Source: Palsa-506 sp963836355 (GTDB lineage Bacteria > Actinomycetota > Actinomycetes > Streptosporangiales > Streptosporangiaceae). Taken from it: DNA of 64,000 nucleotides. The stretch spans positions 186,001 through 250,000 of the forward strand of contig CAWIJO010000006.1 in assembly GCA_963836355.1 (NCBI GenBank), given 5' to 3'. Numbering within the stretch: position 1 is the first letter of the stretch; the number at the start of each line of letters is the position of its first letter. The notes beneath the pieces were generated by a model that saw only the letters and a list, made by a program, of their open reading frames with translations, was not told where the DNA came from and did no database searches. Both the position numbers and the translations under genes were made by a program. This document shows, piece after piece, positions 8,497-16,813 of the stretch.

Positions 8497-10195
8497 TCAA
8501 GACAGCGGGACCTGCCAGCGCAGTTCGGTCCCTTGCTGGCCGGCCGGCCCGACCTGCATCGTCCCGCCCAGCTGCCTGGCGCGCTCGGCGAGGTTGGCAA
8601 GCCCGCTGCGGCGGGTGCTGCCCTGCAGGCCGGCGCCGTCGTCACGGACCACGACGACCAGGTCGGAGTCCGCGGCGACGGTGATGTCAACGCGGCTGGC
8701 GTTGGCGTGCCTGGCCGCGTTCGACAGCGCTTCCCGCAGCACGTGCAGCGCCTGGCCGGCGATCCCGGCGGGCACCTGGTCGTCCAGGCCGCTGGACAGG
8801 CTAAGCGACGGTGCGAACCCGAGTGGCCCGGCCATCTCCGACGCGACATCCAGGATCCGCTCCCTGAAGGCTGGCTGCTTGACGTCATTGCGGGACTGCA
8901 GCGCGAAGATGGCCGACCGGATCTCGCCGATCGTGTCATCCATCGCGTCCACGGCCCGGCTGACCCGGTCGGCCACCTCCGGCCGCGCGATCAGCGGCAT
9001 GGCACCCTGCAGCGACATCCCGGTCGCATACAGCCGCTGGATGACCAGGTCGTGCAGATCCCGGGCGATGCGCTCCCGGTCCTGCAGCATCGTGACCTGC
9101 TCGGCGTCCCGGCGGGCATCGGCCAGCTCAAGCGCGACGCCCGCCTGGGCGGCGAACGAGCCGATCATCTCGGTGGCGGCATGCGTCAGCGGCATCGCTC
9201 CGGGGCGGCGGCCGACGGTAAGGACACCGCGCACGTTGCCCGGCCCGCCGAGCGGGAATATCACCGCGGGTCCGAGTTCCATCTGTTCCTTGGCAACGAT
9301 CGCGACCCGCTCGTCCCGGCCGAAATCCTCCACCGTCACCGGCTCGCCGGTGCGCAGCACCTCGGCGGACAGCGAGGCCCGCGGGAGCAGCAGTCCCTCC
9401 GTCTTGGCCGCATCCTCGCCGGCCGCATGGCTGATCACCAGCTCGCGCCGCTCGCCCTCGGGTAGCGCGAGCACCGCCAGAATCCGCTCCGGACATCTCC
9501 AGCACCTGCTGCGTCACCAGGTCGAGCACCGCGCCGGTGTGCGCCCCGGACAGCAGCCGCCGGGTCACCTCGGCACTTGCCTGCAGCCACCGCTGCCGCC
9601 TGCGCGACTCCTCGTACAGCCGGGCGTTCTCGATCGCCACTCCCGCCGCGGCCGCCAGCGCCACGACCACGGCCTCGTCTTCCTCGTCGAACCGGCCGCC
9701 GTTCTCCTTTTCGGTGAGGTAGAGATTCCCGTACACCTCGTCCCGGATCCGCACCGGCACGCCGAGGAACGACTGCATCGGCGGGTGCCCGTCCGGGAAG
9801 CCGAACGAACTCGGGTGCTCGGCGATGTCCGCTATCCGCAGCGGCCGCGGGTTGTTGATCAGCTCCCCGAGCAGGCCGCGCCCTTCCGGCCAGTGATGGA
9901 TGGCGGCGATCTGGCGCTCGTCCAGGCCGACCGGGATGAACTCGGCCAGGCTGCCGGCGTCCCCGACGACGCCTAGCGCGCCGTAGCGGGCATTCACCAG
10001 GCCGGTCGCCGCCTCGACGATCTGCCGGAGCACGACCTCAAGATCAAGCTGGCTGCCGACCGATACGACGGCCTCCAGCAGCGCGTGCACCCGGTCCCGG
10101 GTGGTCAGCACGGTTTGCAGCCGGGCCTGCAGCTCGCCAAGAAGGTCATCGAGGCGCAGGTGCGGCAAGAGCGGGCGTGATCCTGGCGAGTCCAC
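8497..10195 (-). pseudogene. devS: DevS/DosS-like GAF sensor histidine kinase, frameshifted between GAF-B and kinase core
   Basis: The gene encodes a heme-GAF oxygen/redox sensor kinase, the likely partner of DevR. Residues 1-220 carry GAF-A. GFPDGHPPM (His about 137) aligns with the motif holding the heme ligand His149 of M. tuberculosis DosS, followed by FLGVPVRIRDEVYGNLYLT. The second half has GAF-B, a HisKA_3 phospho-acceptor motif RIARDLHDLVIQRLYATG, an N-box EALSNAARHA and DDGAGL. The two halves are in different frames: one extra base at 9481-9482 breaks the chain after EMSGAD. Removing it gives GADLAVLALPEGERRELV and about 565 residues in one frame. Unless that base is a sequencing error, sensor and kinase are uncoupled; a GTG at 9474 could still start the kinase half alone. 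Confidence 0.88.
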
Positions 10196-10315
10196 CAGCG
10201 GCTCCTGCGGCTCAGCTTCCGAAGGTGATCTTAACCTTAGCGCATCCGCAGGACGCGATCACGCCTGCTTCCGGGTCTATAACCTGCGAAAACAGGCCGG
10301 AGGTCCCACTGTAAT

Positions 10316-10329
10316 GGGCCGAGTGACCC
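10316..10329. promoter_or_regulatory. DosR-like box between devS and the 10430 membrane-protein gene
   Basis: GGGCCGAGTGACCC is a perfect match to GGG(A/C)C-N4-GNCCC. It lies in the divergent gap, 120 bp from the devS start and 100 bp from the membrane-protein start, so it could act on either or both. Confidence 0.65.
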
Positions 10330-10429
10330 TGGGTGCGGATGGCAATCAGGCGGCACTATGAGACCAGTCACATAAAGCGAAGCGCCGGACAACGGGCCCG
10401 GCCATTTTTTTTCTAGGAGGAATCTCCAA

Positions 10430-11014
10430 ATGCGCAGAAGGACTTTTGACGCGCTGGCCACTACGGTCGGCCTTGTCCTCGCGGTCATCCTGCTCGCCGC
10501 CGGCGGCCTCATGCTGTGGGGTCACTCGTTTGTGAACAGCCAGGTGCACAACCAGCTTGCCGCCCAGAAGATCGTCTTCCCGGCGAACAACAGCCCGGCC
10601 ATCAAGGCCCCGGAATTCGCTGCCATGCACCAGTACGCCGGGCAGCTGATGACCACCGGTGCCCAGGCCGAGGTCTACGCAGACCACTTCATCGCCAACC
10701 ATCTCACCGAGATCGCCGGCGGCCAGACCTACGCACAGCTATCCGGTAAGGCGCTGACGCAGCCCAAGAACCTCAAGCTGGCAGGTCAGGTCGACGCCAT
10801 GTTCAAGGGCACGGCACTGCGCGGGATGCTGCTGAACGCCTACGCCTTCTGGAAGATGGGCGAGCTGGCGCTCTATGGCGCGATCGTCTCCTTCGCCGGG
10901 GCGGCCATGCTGCTGATCCTTTCCGCACTCGGCTACGCCCACCTGCGCCGGGTCTCGCCGACCGCCGAGGTGTTCCCGCAGCTGGCCGAGAAGGTCCCGG
11001 CCAAGACGGCATAA
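10430..11014 (+). CDS. Membrane protein with two transmembrane helices, DosR-box associated
   Basis: A 194-residue protein of no family I can name. A helix at about residues 9-31 (VGLVLAVILLAAGGLMLWG) is followed by an outside loop of about 110 residues and a second helix at about 142-166, with both termini predicted in the cytoplasm. The loop has no cysteines or obvious cofactor motif. A strong TAGGAGGAATC ribosome site precedes the ATG. A perfect DosR-like box lies 100 bp upstream and a hairpin follows 29 bp downstream. The context, next to a stand-alone cytochrome b, suggests a membrane role in hypoxic respiration, which is inference. Confidence 0.85.
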   Translation: MRRRTFDALATTVGLVLAVILLAAGGLMLWGHSFVNSQVHNQLAAQKIVFPANNSPAIKAPEFAAMHQYAGQLMTTGAQAEVYADHFIANHLTEIAGGQTYAQLSGKALTQPKNLKLAGQVDAMFKGTALRGMLLNAYAFWKMGELALYGAIVSFAGAAMLLILSALGYAHLRRVSPTAEVFPQLAEKVPAKTA

Positions 11015-11017
11015 CTA

Positions 11018-11031
11018 GGGACCAAAGTCCC
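11018..11031. promoter_or_regulatory. DosR-like box upstream of the cytochrome b gene
   Basis: GGGACCAAAGTCCC is the best copy in the window, symmetrical and closest to the M. tuberculosis consensus core GGGACT-N2-AGTCCC. It starts 4 bp after the preceding stop codon and lies before the hairpin at 11043-11073. Confidence 0.8.
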
Positions 11032-11042
11032 ATCAGCTAAGG

Positions 11043-11073
11043 GCGGGCGGCTCTCCTCAGGAGAGCCGCCCGC
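11043..11073. terminator. Intrinsic hairpin after the 10430 gene
   Basis: A perfect 14-bp GC-rich stem (11043-11056 with 11060-11073) closes on a TCA loop, with a short T-rich stretch (AGTTTTTCT) about 16 bp after it. It probably terminates the membrane-protein transcript. Being downstream of the DosR-like box, it could also lie in the leader of the next gene if transcription starts before it. Confidence 0.75.
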
Positions 11074-11177
11074 TGGCATGGTGACAGCAGTTTTTCTGGC
11101 CGAGTCGGCCACTAGTTGGCTCGCCGCCGGTTGCGGCGCGGCTGCCGATGTATCCGCCTAAGATTGCCGGAGCGCAC

Positions 11178-13037
11178 ATGAACTCCTCTCTCGCAACGCA
11201 CCCGGGCCCATTGGCCGTCAACCTGAACAATCCAGGCACTTTCCTGCACTGGTCGTTTATCGATATCTCGGTGGCGAACCTGATTGTCATCGTGACAATG
11301 ATGATCATCTTCGGTCTGGCCCTGCTGATCCGGTTTCCGCATTCCGGCAACGTGCTGCCCGCCGAGCCGGACGCCGAGGACGCGAGTGTTGCCGCAGCGG
11401 CGGCTGCGCCGGGCGACGCCGGCATGTGGACTGCCAGGGCGCGCACCAAGATCGCCAGCGTGCTGCCGCCGAAGAAGCTGCTGCCGGACCGGCAGCCCGC
11501 CTACGTGGCCTCGTGGGTATACGTGTTCGGAGTGGCGAGCCTGGCCGCCCTCGGCATCGTCATCGCCTCCGGGTTGGCGCTCGCGCTTGGCGGCTCGGAC
11601 TGGTGGCACACCAACGTGGTCGGGCACTTCTTCAACAGCCTGCACCTGTGGAGCACCGAGCTCTTCATGGCCTTCCTGGTCATCCACCTGTGGGGCAAGT
11701 TCTGGATGGCGGCCTGGCGTGGCCGCCGGGCGATGACCTGGATCACCGGCATGGTCGCGTTCCTGGCGTCGATCATCGAGGCCTTCACCGGCTATCTTTC
11801 CCAGCAGAACTACGACGCGCAGTGGATCGCCACCAACGGCAAGGACGCGTTCAACGCGGTCGGCGTCGGCGCGTGGTTCAACGCGCTGAACTTCGGCCAG
11901 ATGCTGATGTGGCACATCGTGCTCGTCCCGCTGGTGCTTGTCGCGCTCGTCGGCGCGCACATCCTGCTGGTCCGGGTCCGCGGGATCAGCCACCCGCTGC
12001 CGGAGCGGCGCACGTCGGTGCGCGGCCGAGCCGCCCGGCGGGCCGCGGCGGCCGCCGATGCCGGACCGTGGCGCGGGCCGACCCGCCGCTACGACATCCT
12101 GAAGGAGGGCACGATCGCCACGGTTGTCGTCAGCATCCTGGTAGTCGTGATGGCCGGGATCCTGTCCTCGCCGGACGTCCCGCCGATCACGGTGCAGAGT
12201 TGGTCGAAGGTCGTCCCGGCCGACTTCCTCGGCACTGCGGCCACCGAACTCGACGGCACCGGCGGAGCGGCCGCGTACGGACCGCCCTATAACAACGGCA
12301 CCGAAGACGTGCAGCAGGTTGGGCCGATCAACTTCCAGAAGCTGTCCGGCATCACCGAGCCGGTCAACGGCGCGCAGACGTTCGTGCTGACCCCGCTGTC
12401 CAGGATCGCCCCGACCGCGCCGTCGCTGGCGGCCGCGCTGACCACGTACAACAGCGCATCGGCGGCCCAGCAGCAGAAGTGGGCGGCCGCCTACGATGCC
12501 GCGCTGACCGGCGGCAAGGTGCCGTTCAATAACGGGAACCTGAAAGTCCCGGCGGCCGGGCCCGTCCCGGTGATGATGTCCTACGAGCTGACGATGGCTC
12601 GCAGTGGCGCGCTGGACGCGAACCTGCTGGCGCAGCATCCGTTCTTCGGCACCGACTACACCAAGCCGCTGCTGTTCATCGCCGACGGCGGCTACTACGC
12701 CGACCGGGCGACGGCGCTGCACCTGACCGGTGACCAGTGGGGCGTGATGAACGAGACCGGCAGCTATCCCGGCCAGCCCTGGCTCTGGCTGTTCCAGCTC
12801 TGGTACCACGTGCCGCCGTTCAGCACCTCGCTGGGGGCCAACGTGGATATCTGGGCGGTCTATCTGACCGGCATCGGCACCTTGCTGCTGCTGCTCATCC
12901 CGTTCATCCCAGGACTGCGGGACATCCCGCGGCTGATCCCGGTGAACCGGCTGATCTGGCGGTCCTGGTACCGCTCAGCTGACGGTTCCAACAGCTCGCC
13001 GTCCAAGCCCGAGCCCGCCGGCCACCCGAGCCCATAG
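11178..13037 (+). CDS. Stand-alone cytochrome b (b6-type heme pairs) with large extracytoplasmic domain
   Basis: A 619-residue integral membrane diheme cytochrome b. After an extra N-terminal helix (about residues 24-48) comes the four-helix cytochrome b core. His156/His170 (HX13H) and His246/His261 (HX14H) supply two heme pairs; this 13/14 spacing is the cytochrome b6 pattern. A domain of about 230 residues with no recognised family follows a helix near 320-340, then a final helix near 585 (TGIGTLLLLLIPFIPGL). No Rieske protein, cytochrome c or subunit IV gene is adjacent. The ATG at 11178 has CCGGAG five bases upstream; an in-frame ATG at 11148 is the alternative. The perfect DosR-like box upstream points to hypoxic quinol electron transfer to an unknown partner. 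Confidence 0.88.
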   Translation: MNSSLATHPGPLAVNLNNPGTFLHWSFIDISVANLIVIVTMMIIFGLALLIRFPHSGNVLPAEPDAEDASVAAAAAAPGDAGMWTARARTKIASVLPPKKLLPDRQPAYVASWVYVFGVASLAALGIVIASGLALALGGSDWWHTNVVGHFFNSLHLWSTELFMAFLVIHLWGKFWMAAWRGRRAMTWITGMVAFLASIIEAFTGYLSQQNYDAQWIATNGKDAFNAVGVGAWFNALNFGQMLMWHIVLVPLVLVALVGAHILLVRVRGISHPLPERRTSVRGRAARRAAAAADAGPWRGPTRRYDILKEGTIATVVVSILVVVMAGILSSPDVPPITVQSWSKVVPADFLGTAATELDGTGGAAAYGPPYNNGTEDVQQVGPINFQKLSGITEPVNGAQTFVLTPLSRIAPTAPSLAAALTTYNSASAAQQQKWAAAYDAALTGGKVPFNNGNLKVPAAGPVPVMMSYELTMARSGALDANLLAQHPFFGTDYTKPLLFIADGGYYADRATALHLTGDQWGVMNETGSYPGQPWLWLFQLWYHVPPFSTSLGANVDIWAVYLTGIGTLLLLLIPFIPGLRDIPRLIPVNRLIWRSWYRSADGSNSSPSKPEPAGHPSP

Positions 13038-13157
13038 CCCGGTCCGGCCGCAAGCTGCCGCGGCGCCCGGCTTAAGCCGGGCGCCGCGCAGGCGGCATGC
13101 CGCCGTCAGCGGACCACGAGCACAGGCTCCTGGCACGATGCCGGGCAGGCGCGGGCA

Positions 13158-13171
13158 GGGCCGAAGGTCCC
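13158..13171. promoter_or_regulatory. DosR-like box upstream of the cyclic-nucleotide-domain gene
   Basis: GGGCCGAAGGTCCC is a perfect match to the box core. It ends 91 bp before the start codon of the CNMP-domain gene at 13263 and lies in the 225-bp gap after the cytochrome b gene. Confidence 0.7.
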
Positions 13172-13262
13172 CGGCGGCAGGGCCGTCGGCCCCGTGACAC
13201 CGCGGGCCGGACGGGCCAGGCTTGGCCGTAACGGCTGCACCGGCGCACCGGAGGGAGCGGGC

Positions 13263-13736
13263 ATGAACAGCACGTCGGCGCCGGCCCTGGCCGGCCACCA
13301 GTTCACCCGCGGCATGCGGGACGAGTACGTTGCCAGGCTGTCCGGGGCCGCCAAGCACATCAGGGTGCCGGCCCGGCAGCGGCTATTCGAGGAGGGCGGC
13401 ACCGCCGACCGGTTCTGGCTCATCCAGGCCGGCCAGGTCACACTGGACATGCACGTCCCCGGGCGCGGCCTGGTCGTGATCGAGGCGCTGGGGATGGGCG
13501 ATGTGATCGGCTGGTCCTGGCTGTACCCGCCGTACCAGTGGCGGCTCGGCGCCATTGCGCTGCGGCCCACCCAGGCCTTCGAGGTCGACGGCCCCGCGGT
13601 CCGCGAGATGTGCGCGGCCGACGCCGGCTTCGGCTACGAGCTGACCCACCGGTTCCTGCTGGTCGTGGTGAACCGGCTGCAGGCGACCCGGACCCGGCTG
13701 CTTGACCTCAGCACCAACTCCCCCGACTGGCCCTGA
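13263..13736 (+). CDS. Cyclic-nucleotide-binding-domain protein without a DNA-binding domain
   Basis: A 157-residue protein consisting of one Crp/Fnr-type beta-roll domain. Diagnostic segments are LFEEGGTADRFWLIQAGQVTLDM and GLVVIEALGMGDVIGWSWL. A typical Crp protein is about 220 residues with a C-terminal winged helix; this one stops after the dimerisation-helix region, so it cannot bind DNA by itself in the usual way. It may be a small-ligand sensor acting through a partner. The ATG at 13263 follows GGAGCGGG. Upstream is a perfect DosR-like box; the convergent neighbour is arcC. Confidence 0.85.
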   Translation: MNSTSAPALAGHQFTRGMRDEYVARLSGAAKHIRVPARQRLFEEGGTADRFWLIQAGQVTLDMHVPGRGLVVIEALGMGDVIGWSWLYPPYQWRLGAIALRPTQAFEVDGPAVREMCAADAGFGYELTHRFLLVVVNRLQATRTRLLDLSTNSPDWP

Positions 13737-13843
13737 CCATCCCCGCCCCTGCCCCCTGGCCCCCTGGCCCCCGCCTATGCGCCCTGCCCGTGCCCCCTGC
13801 ACCTGGCGGCACCCCGGAACGCCGCGGACCGGGCGGGAGCAGG

Positions 13844-14749
13844 CTAGCGGGTGATGATCGTGCCCGTCTTGCGATGCGCCATTGCCTCGGCGTCGTCGAG
13901 CCGACCGATGGCCGCCATCCCGCCGGTGGCCTCGGCGAACCGGCAGGCAGCATCGACCTTCGGTCCCATCGAGCCGGCCGGGAACGGCCGCGCCCGCAGT
14001 TCGCCGGGCGTCGCGAGCCGGATCGGCCGGGCCTGGGCAGTGCCGAAATTCTCTTGCACGGACTCGACATCGGTGAGCAGCAGCATGACCTCGGCGTGCA
14101 GCGAGCGGGCCAGCAGCGCCGCGGTCAGGTCCTTGTCGACGACGGCCTCGACGCCGCGGGTGGCCCCGGTGGCGTCCTGGGTAACGGGCACGCCGCCGCC
14201 GCCCGCGCAGACCACGATCGCGCCAGTCCTAAGCAACTCGCTGATCAGCGGCAGGTCGAGCAGCCGAACTGGCTCTGGCGAGGGCACCACCCGGCGCCAG
14301 GCAGACCCGTCCTGGCGGATCTGCCAGCCGTAATCCGCTGCCAGCTGCCTGGCCCTGGCCTCGTCGTACACCGGGCCGACGAACTTAGCGGGATCGGCGA
14401 ACGCCGGGTCGTCGGCACTGACCAGGGTCCGGCAGACCAGGCAACCGGCCAGGCGGCCAGGCAGCGCGTTCTGCAGCGCCTGTACCAGCCAGTACCCGAT
14501 CATTCCCTGGGTCTGCGCCCCGAGCACGTCGAACGGATAGGGCCGGGACAGCGCCGGATCCCTGGCACTCTCCATCGCCAGCAGCCCGACCTGCGGGCCG
14601 TTGCCGTGCGTGATGATCAGCTCATGGTCGCGGGCCAGCGGCGCGAGCGCCGTCACCGCGCTCTCGACGTGCCCCTGCTGGATGTCGGAGTCCGGCCGCT
14701 CGCCGCGTTTCAGCAGCGCGTTGCCGCCCAGCGCGGCGACGATCCTCAT
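13844..14749 (-). CDS. arcC: Carbamate kinase
   Basis: A 301-residue amino-acid-kinase-fold enzyme that makes ATP from carbamoyl phosphate and ADP, the last step of the arginine deiminase pathway. It begins MRIVAALGGNALLKRGE, followed by ELIITHGNGPQVG, CAGGGGVPV and a C-terminal FPAGSMGPKVDAACRF, all family signatures. Its ATG overlaps the stop codon of the ornithine carbamoyltransferase gene (ATGA), so translation is coupled. With arcA destroyed upstream, it can only use carbamoyl phosphate from citrulline or another source. Confidence 0.96.
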   Translation of the reverse strand: MRIVAALGGNALLKRGERPDSDIQQGHVESAVTALAPLARDHELIITHGNGPQVGLLAMESARDPALSRPYPFDVLGAQTQGMIGYWLVQALQNALPGRLAGCLVCRTLVSADDPAFADPAKFVGPVYDEARARQLAADYGWQIRQDGSAWRRVVPSPEPVRLLDLPLISELLRTGAIVVCAGGGGVPVTQDATGATRGVEAVVDKDLTAALLARSLHAEVMLLLTDVESVQENFGTAQARPIRLATPGELRARPFPAGSMGPKVDAACRFAEATGGMAAIGRLDDAEAMAHRKTGTIITR

Positions 14750-15747
14750 GCGGGCTCCCCGATCGTCGCCACCATCAGCGCCTTGATCGTGTGCAGCCTG
14801 TTCTCGGCCTGGTCGAAGACCACGCTGGCCGGCGACTCGAATACCTCCTCGGTCACCTCGAGCCCGGCCAGGCCGCGGCTGTCCAGGATCCGCCGCCCGA
14901 TTTCGGTATCGCGGTTGTGCAAGGCGGGCAGGCAGTGCAGGAACTTGGCATCCGGTTTCCCGGTCGATGCCATCATCGCCGCGTTGACCTGGTAGGGCAG
15001 CAGCAGGTCGATCCGCTCGGCCCAGTTTTCTTCCGGCTCGCCCATCGACAGCCACACGTCGGTATAGAGGAAGTCGGCGCCCGGCACGCCCTCGCCGACC
15101 TCGGCGGTCAAGGTCAGCCTGGCGCCCGAGGTGGCGGCGAGTCCCCGGGCGATGTGCTGTACCCCGGAGTCCGGCCAGAGCCTGTCGGGCGCGCAAATCC
15201 GCACGTCCATGCCCAGCAGCGCGCCGGTCACCAGCAGCGAGTTCGCCGTGTTGTTCCGGCCATCGCCCAGGTAGCAGTAGGACACATCGGCCAGCGGCTT
15301 GCCCGCGTGCTCGTGCATGGTCAGCATGTCGGCCAGCATCTGGGTCGGATGCCATTGATCGGTGAGCCCGTTCCACACCGGCACCCCGGCGTACGCGCCG
15401 AGGGTCTCGACCGATTCCTGGGCGAACCCGCGGAACTCGATGCCGTCGAACATCCGGCCGAGTACCCGGGCTGCGTCCTTGACCGACTCCTTGTGACCTA
15501 GGTGAGAGTCCTCCGGCCCGAGGTACGTGACGTGCCCGCCCTCGTCGTGGGCTGCCACCTCGAAGGCCGATCTGGTCCGCGTCGACGCCTTCTCGAAGAT
15601 CAGCGCGATATTTCGGCCGGCCAGCCGGGCGGACCGCTGGCCGCCGCGCTTTCCCTTGCGCAGCTGCCCGGCGAAGTCGACTAGGTAACCGAACTCCGCC
15701 TGGGTGAGGTCGATCTCCTTGACCAGGTTCCGTCCGTGCAGGTCCAT
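14746..15747 (-). CDS. arcB: Ornithine carbamoyltransferase, catabolic (ArcB-type context)
   Basis: A 333-residue ornithine carbamoyltransferase. It has the carbamoyl-phosphate motif STRTR, the HPTQ motif in DQWHPTQMLADMLTM, and the ornithine-site HCLP in FLHCLPALHN. In this operon it would run catabolically, turning citrulline and phosphate into ornithine and carbamoyl phosphate for the adjacent carbamate kinase. The ribosome site AGAGGGAG is 7 bp from the ATG. The sequence itself does not separate anabolic from catabolic forms; the assignment rests on arcC overlap and the arcA remnant. Confidence 0.95.
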   Translation of the reverse strand: MDLHGRNLVKEIDLTQAEFGYLVDFAGQLRKGKRGGQRSARLAGRNIALIFEKASTRTRSAFEVAAHDEGGHVTYLGPEDSHLGHKESVKDAARVLGRMFDGIEFRGFAQESVETLGAYAGVPVWNGLTDQWHPTQMLADMLTMHEHAGKPLADVSYCYLGDGRNNTANSLLVTGALLGMDVRICAPDRLWPDSGVQHIARGLAATSGARLTLTAEVGEGVPGADFLYTDVWLSMGEPEENWAERIDLLLPYQVNAAMMASTGKPDAKFLHCLPALHNRDTEIGRRILDSRGLAGLEVTEEVFESPASVVFDQAENRLHTIKALMVATIGEPA

Positions 15748-15800
15748 CTGGGTACTCCCTCTCCCCGGGTGCCCGGGGCGGCTGGGCAGAAGTCAGGCAG

Positions 15801-16342
15801 CTAGGCGGGATCGCGCTCGATCGGGCAGGTCATGCAGCGCAGGCCGCCCCGGCCCCGGCCGAGCTCGCTGCCCGCGATCGTAATGACCTCGATGCCGTGC
15901 TTGCGCAACATGGTGTTCGTCGGGACATTCCGCTCATGGCCCATCACGACGCCGGGTGCCACGGCGAGATAGTTGGTGCCGTCGTCGCACTGCTCACGCT
16001 CGGCGGCTCTGATGTCCTCGTCGGTGGACATGATGGTGACCTTATCCACCGCCAGCGCAAGCGCGAGCGCGTCCGGCAGGCTGTGGCTGCGGACGATGCG
16101 GACGGCATCGCCGTCGCCCTTGGTCATGGTCCACGACCGCAGCTGCCGGTCCAGGTACGGGTAGAGCACGAACGTAGCCCGGTCGATCATGGTCATTACC
16201 GTGTCGAAGTGCATCATCGCCCGGGAGGACGGCAGCTCGGCGGCGATCACCGTGATTGCCTGAGCCGGGACAGTTCCAGGCCAGGCCGGTGCACGATGAC
16301 CTGCCGGGGCTGTTCCACCTCTGACTGCACGCCGAGGGTCAT
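15801..16342 (-). pseudogene. arcA: Arginine deiminase remnant, central half deleted
   Basis: Two pieces of arginine deiminase are fused out of frame. The start (from 16342) reads MTLGVQSEVEQPRQVIVHRP, the classic N-terminus, then after LSRL runs into a stop at 16247. From 16250 in another frame comes the C-terminal part: AAELPSSRAMMHFDTVMTM with the catalytic His, and GGLRCMTCPIERD with the catalytic Cys. About 200 residues between them are missing, including the FTRD motif and the active-site Glu, so even a rejoined product would be inactive. The whole remnant is 542 bp against about 1.2 kb for an intact gene. It sits at the head of the arcA-arcB-arcC operon. Confidence 0.9.
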
Positions 16343-16473
16343 GACCGGGCCGCAGTGGCAGCCGCAGCCCGGGCCGGCTGCCCCGGGTGGTTGGCGATAG
16401 CGCCGATGCCAGCCTGGCGTGCCGGCCAAACAGCGGTTGCCGCCGCTGCCCGGGACACTTGGCGCCGCCATTA

Positions 16474-16487
16474 GGGGATTTCGGCCC
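16474..16487. promoter_or_regulatory. DosR-like box between arcA remnant and small Cys-rich gene
   Basis: GGGGATTTCGGCCC matches the box core except for A at position 5. It lies 131 bp upstream of the arcA remnant (minus) and 35 bp upstream of the small gene at 16523 (plus), so it may have served both. The short distance makes the small gene the better current target. Confidence 0.5.
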
Positions 16488-16522
16488 TGTTGGCCGATCG
16501 GCTGGCGTGCGAGGCTGCTCCT

Positions 16523-16795
16523 ATGTCAGCAGACAGCCAGCACACCGACTCCGCCGGAACTACCACCTTGCCGCGGCCCGCGCAGCTGGACGCGGCGGGC
16601 AGCCAGCCGGCCCAGCCAGAGCGTGCCTGCTGCTGCTCGGCCAGGCCGATGATGATCGCCATGATCCCGCCCGGCGAAGGCCGGCCGACTGCGGTGGACT
16701 TGTGGCTCTGCGGCCACCACTACCGGAAGAGCCAGCAGGCGCTGACGGCAGCCGGGGCCACGGTCGCGGCCGCGCTCGGAGCCATCAACCGGTAG
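16523..16795 (+). CDS. Small cysteine/histidine-containing protein (DUF7455-like)
   Basis: A 90-residue protein with a flexible Ser/Gln/Pro-rich N-terminus of about 33 residues, then ERACCCSARPMM and, 20 residues later, LWLCGHHYRKSQQAL. The paired Cys-x-A plus LCGHH-x-K/R pattern resembles small actinobacterial zinc-ribbon-like proteins grouped as DUF7455, a tentative match. A DosR-like box 35 bp upstream and a hairpin over the stop codon indicate a self-contained small transcript. Function unknown; metal binding by the Cys and His residues is inferred. Confidence 0.65.
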   Translation: MSADSQHTDSAGTTTLPRPAQLDAAGSQPAQPERACCCSARPMMIAMIPPGEGRPTAVDLWLCGHHYRKSQQALTAAGATVAAALGAINR

Positions 16796-16813
16796 GAAGC
16801 GCCGGGCGCTTCC
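16795..16813. terminator. Hairpin at the end of the small Cys-rich gene
   Basis: GGAAGCGC and GCGCTTCC form a perfect 8-bp stem with a CGG loop, starting at the last base of the stop codon. No U-run follows; this is typical of short GC-rich actinobacterial terminators. Confidence 0.55.
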
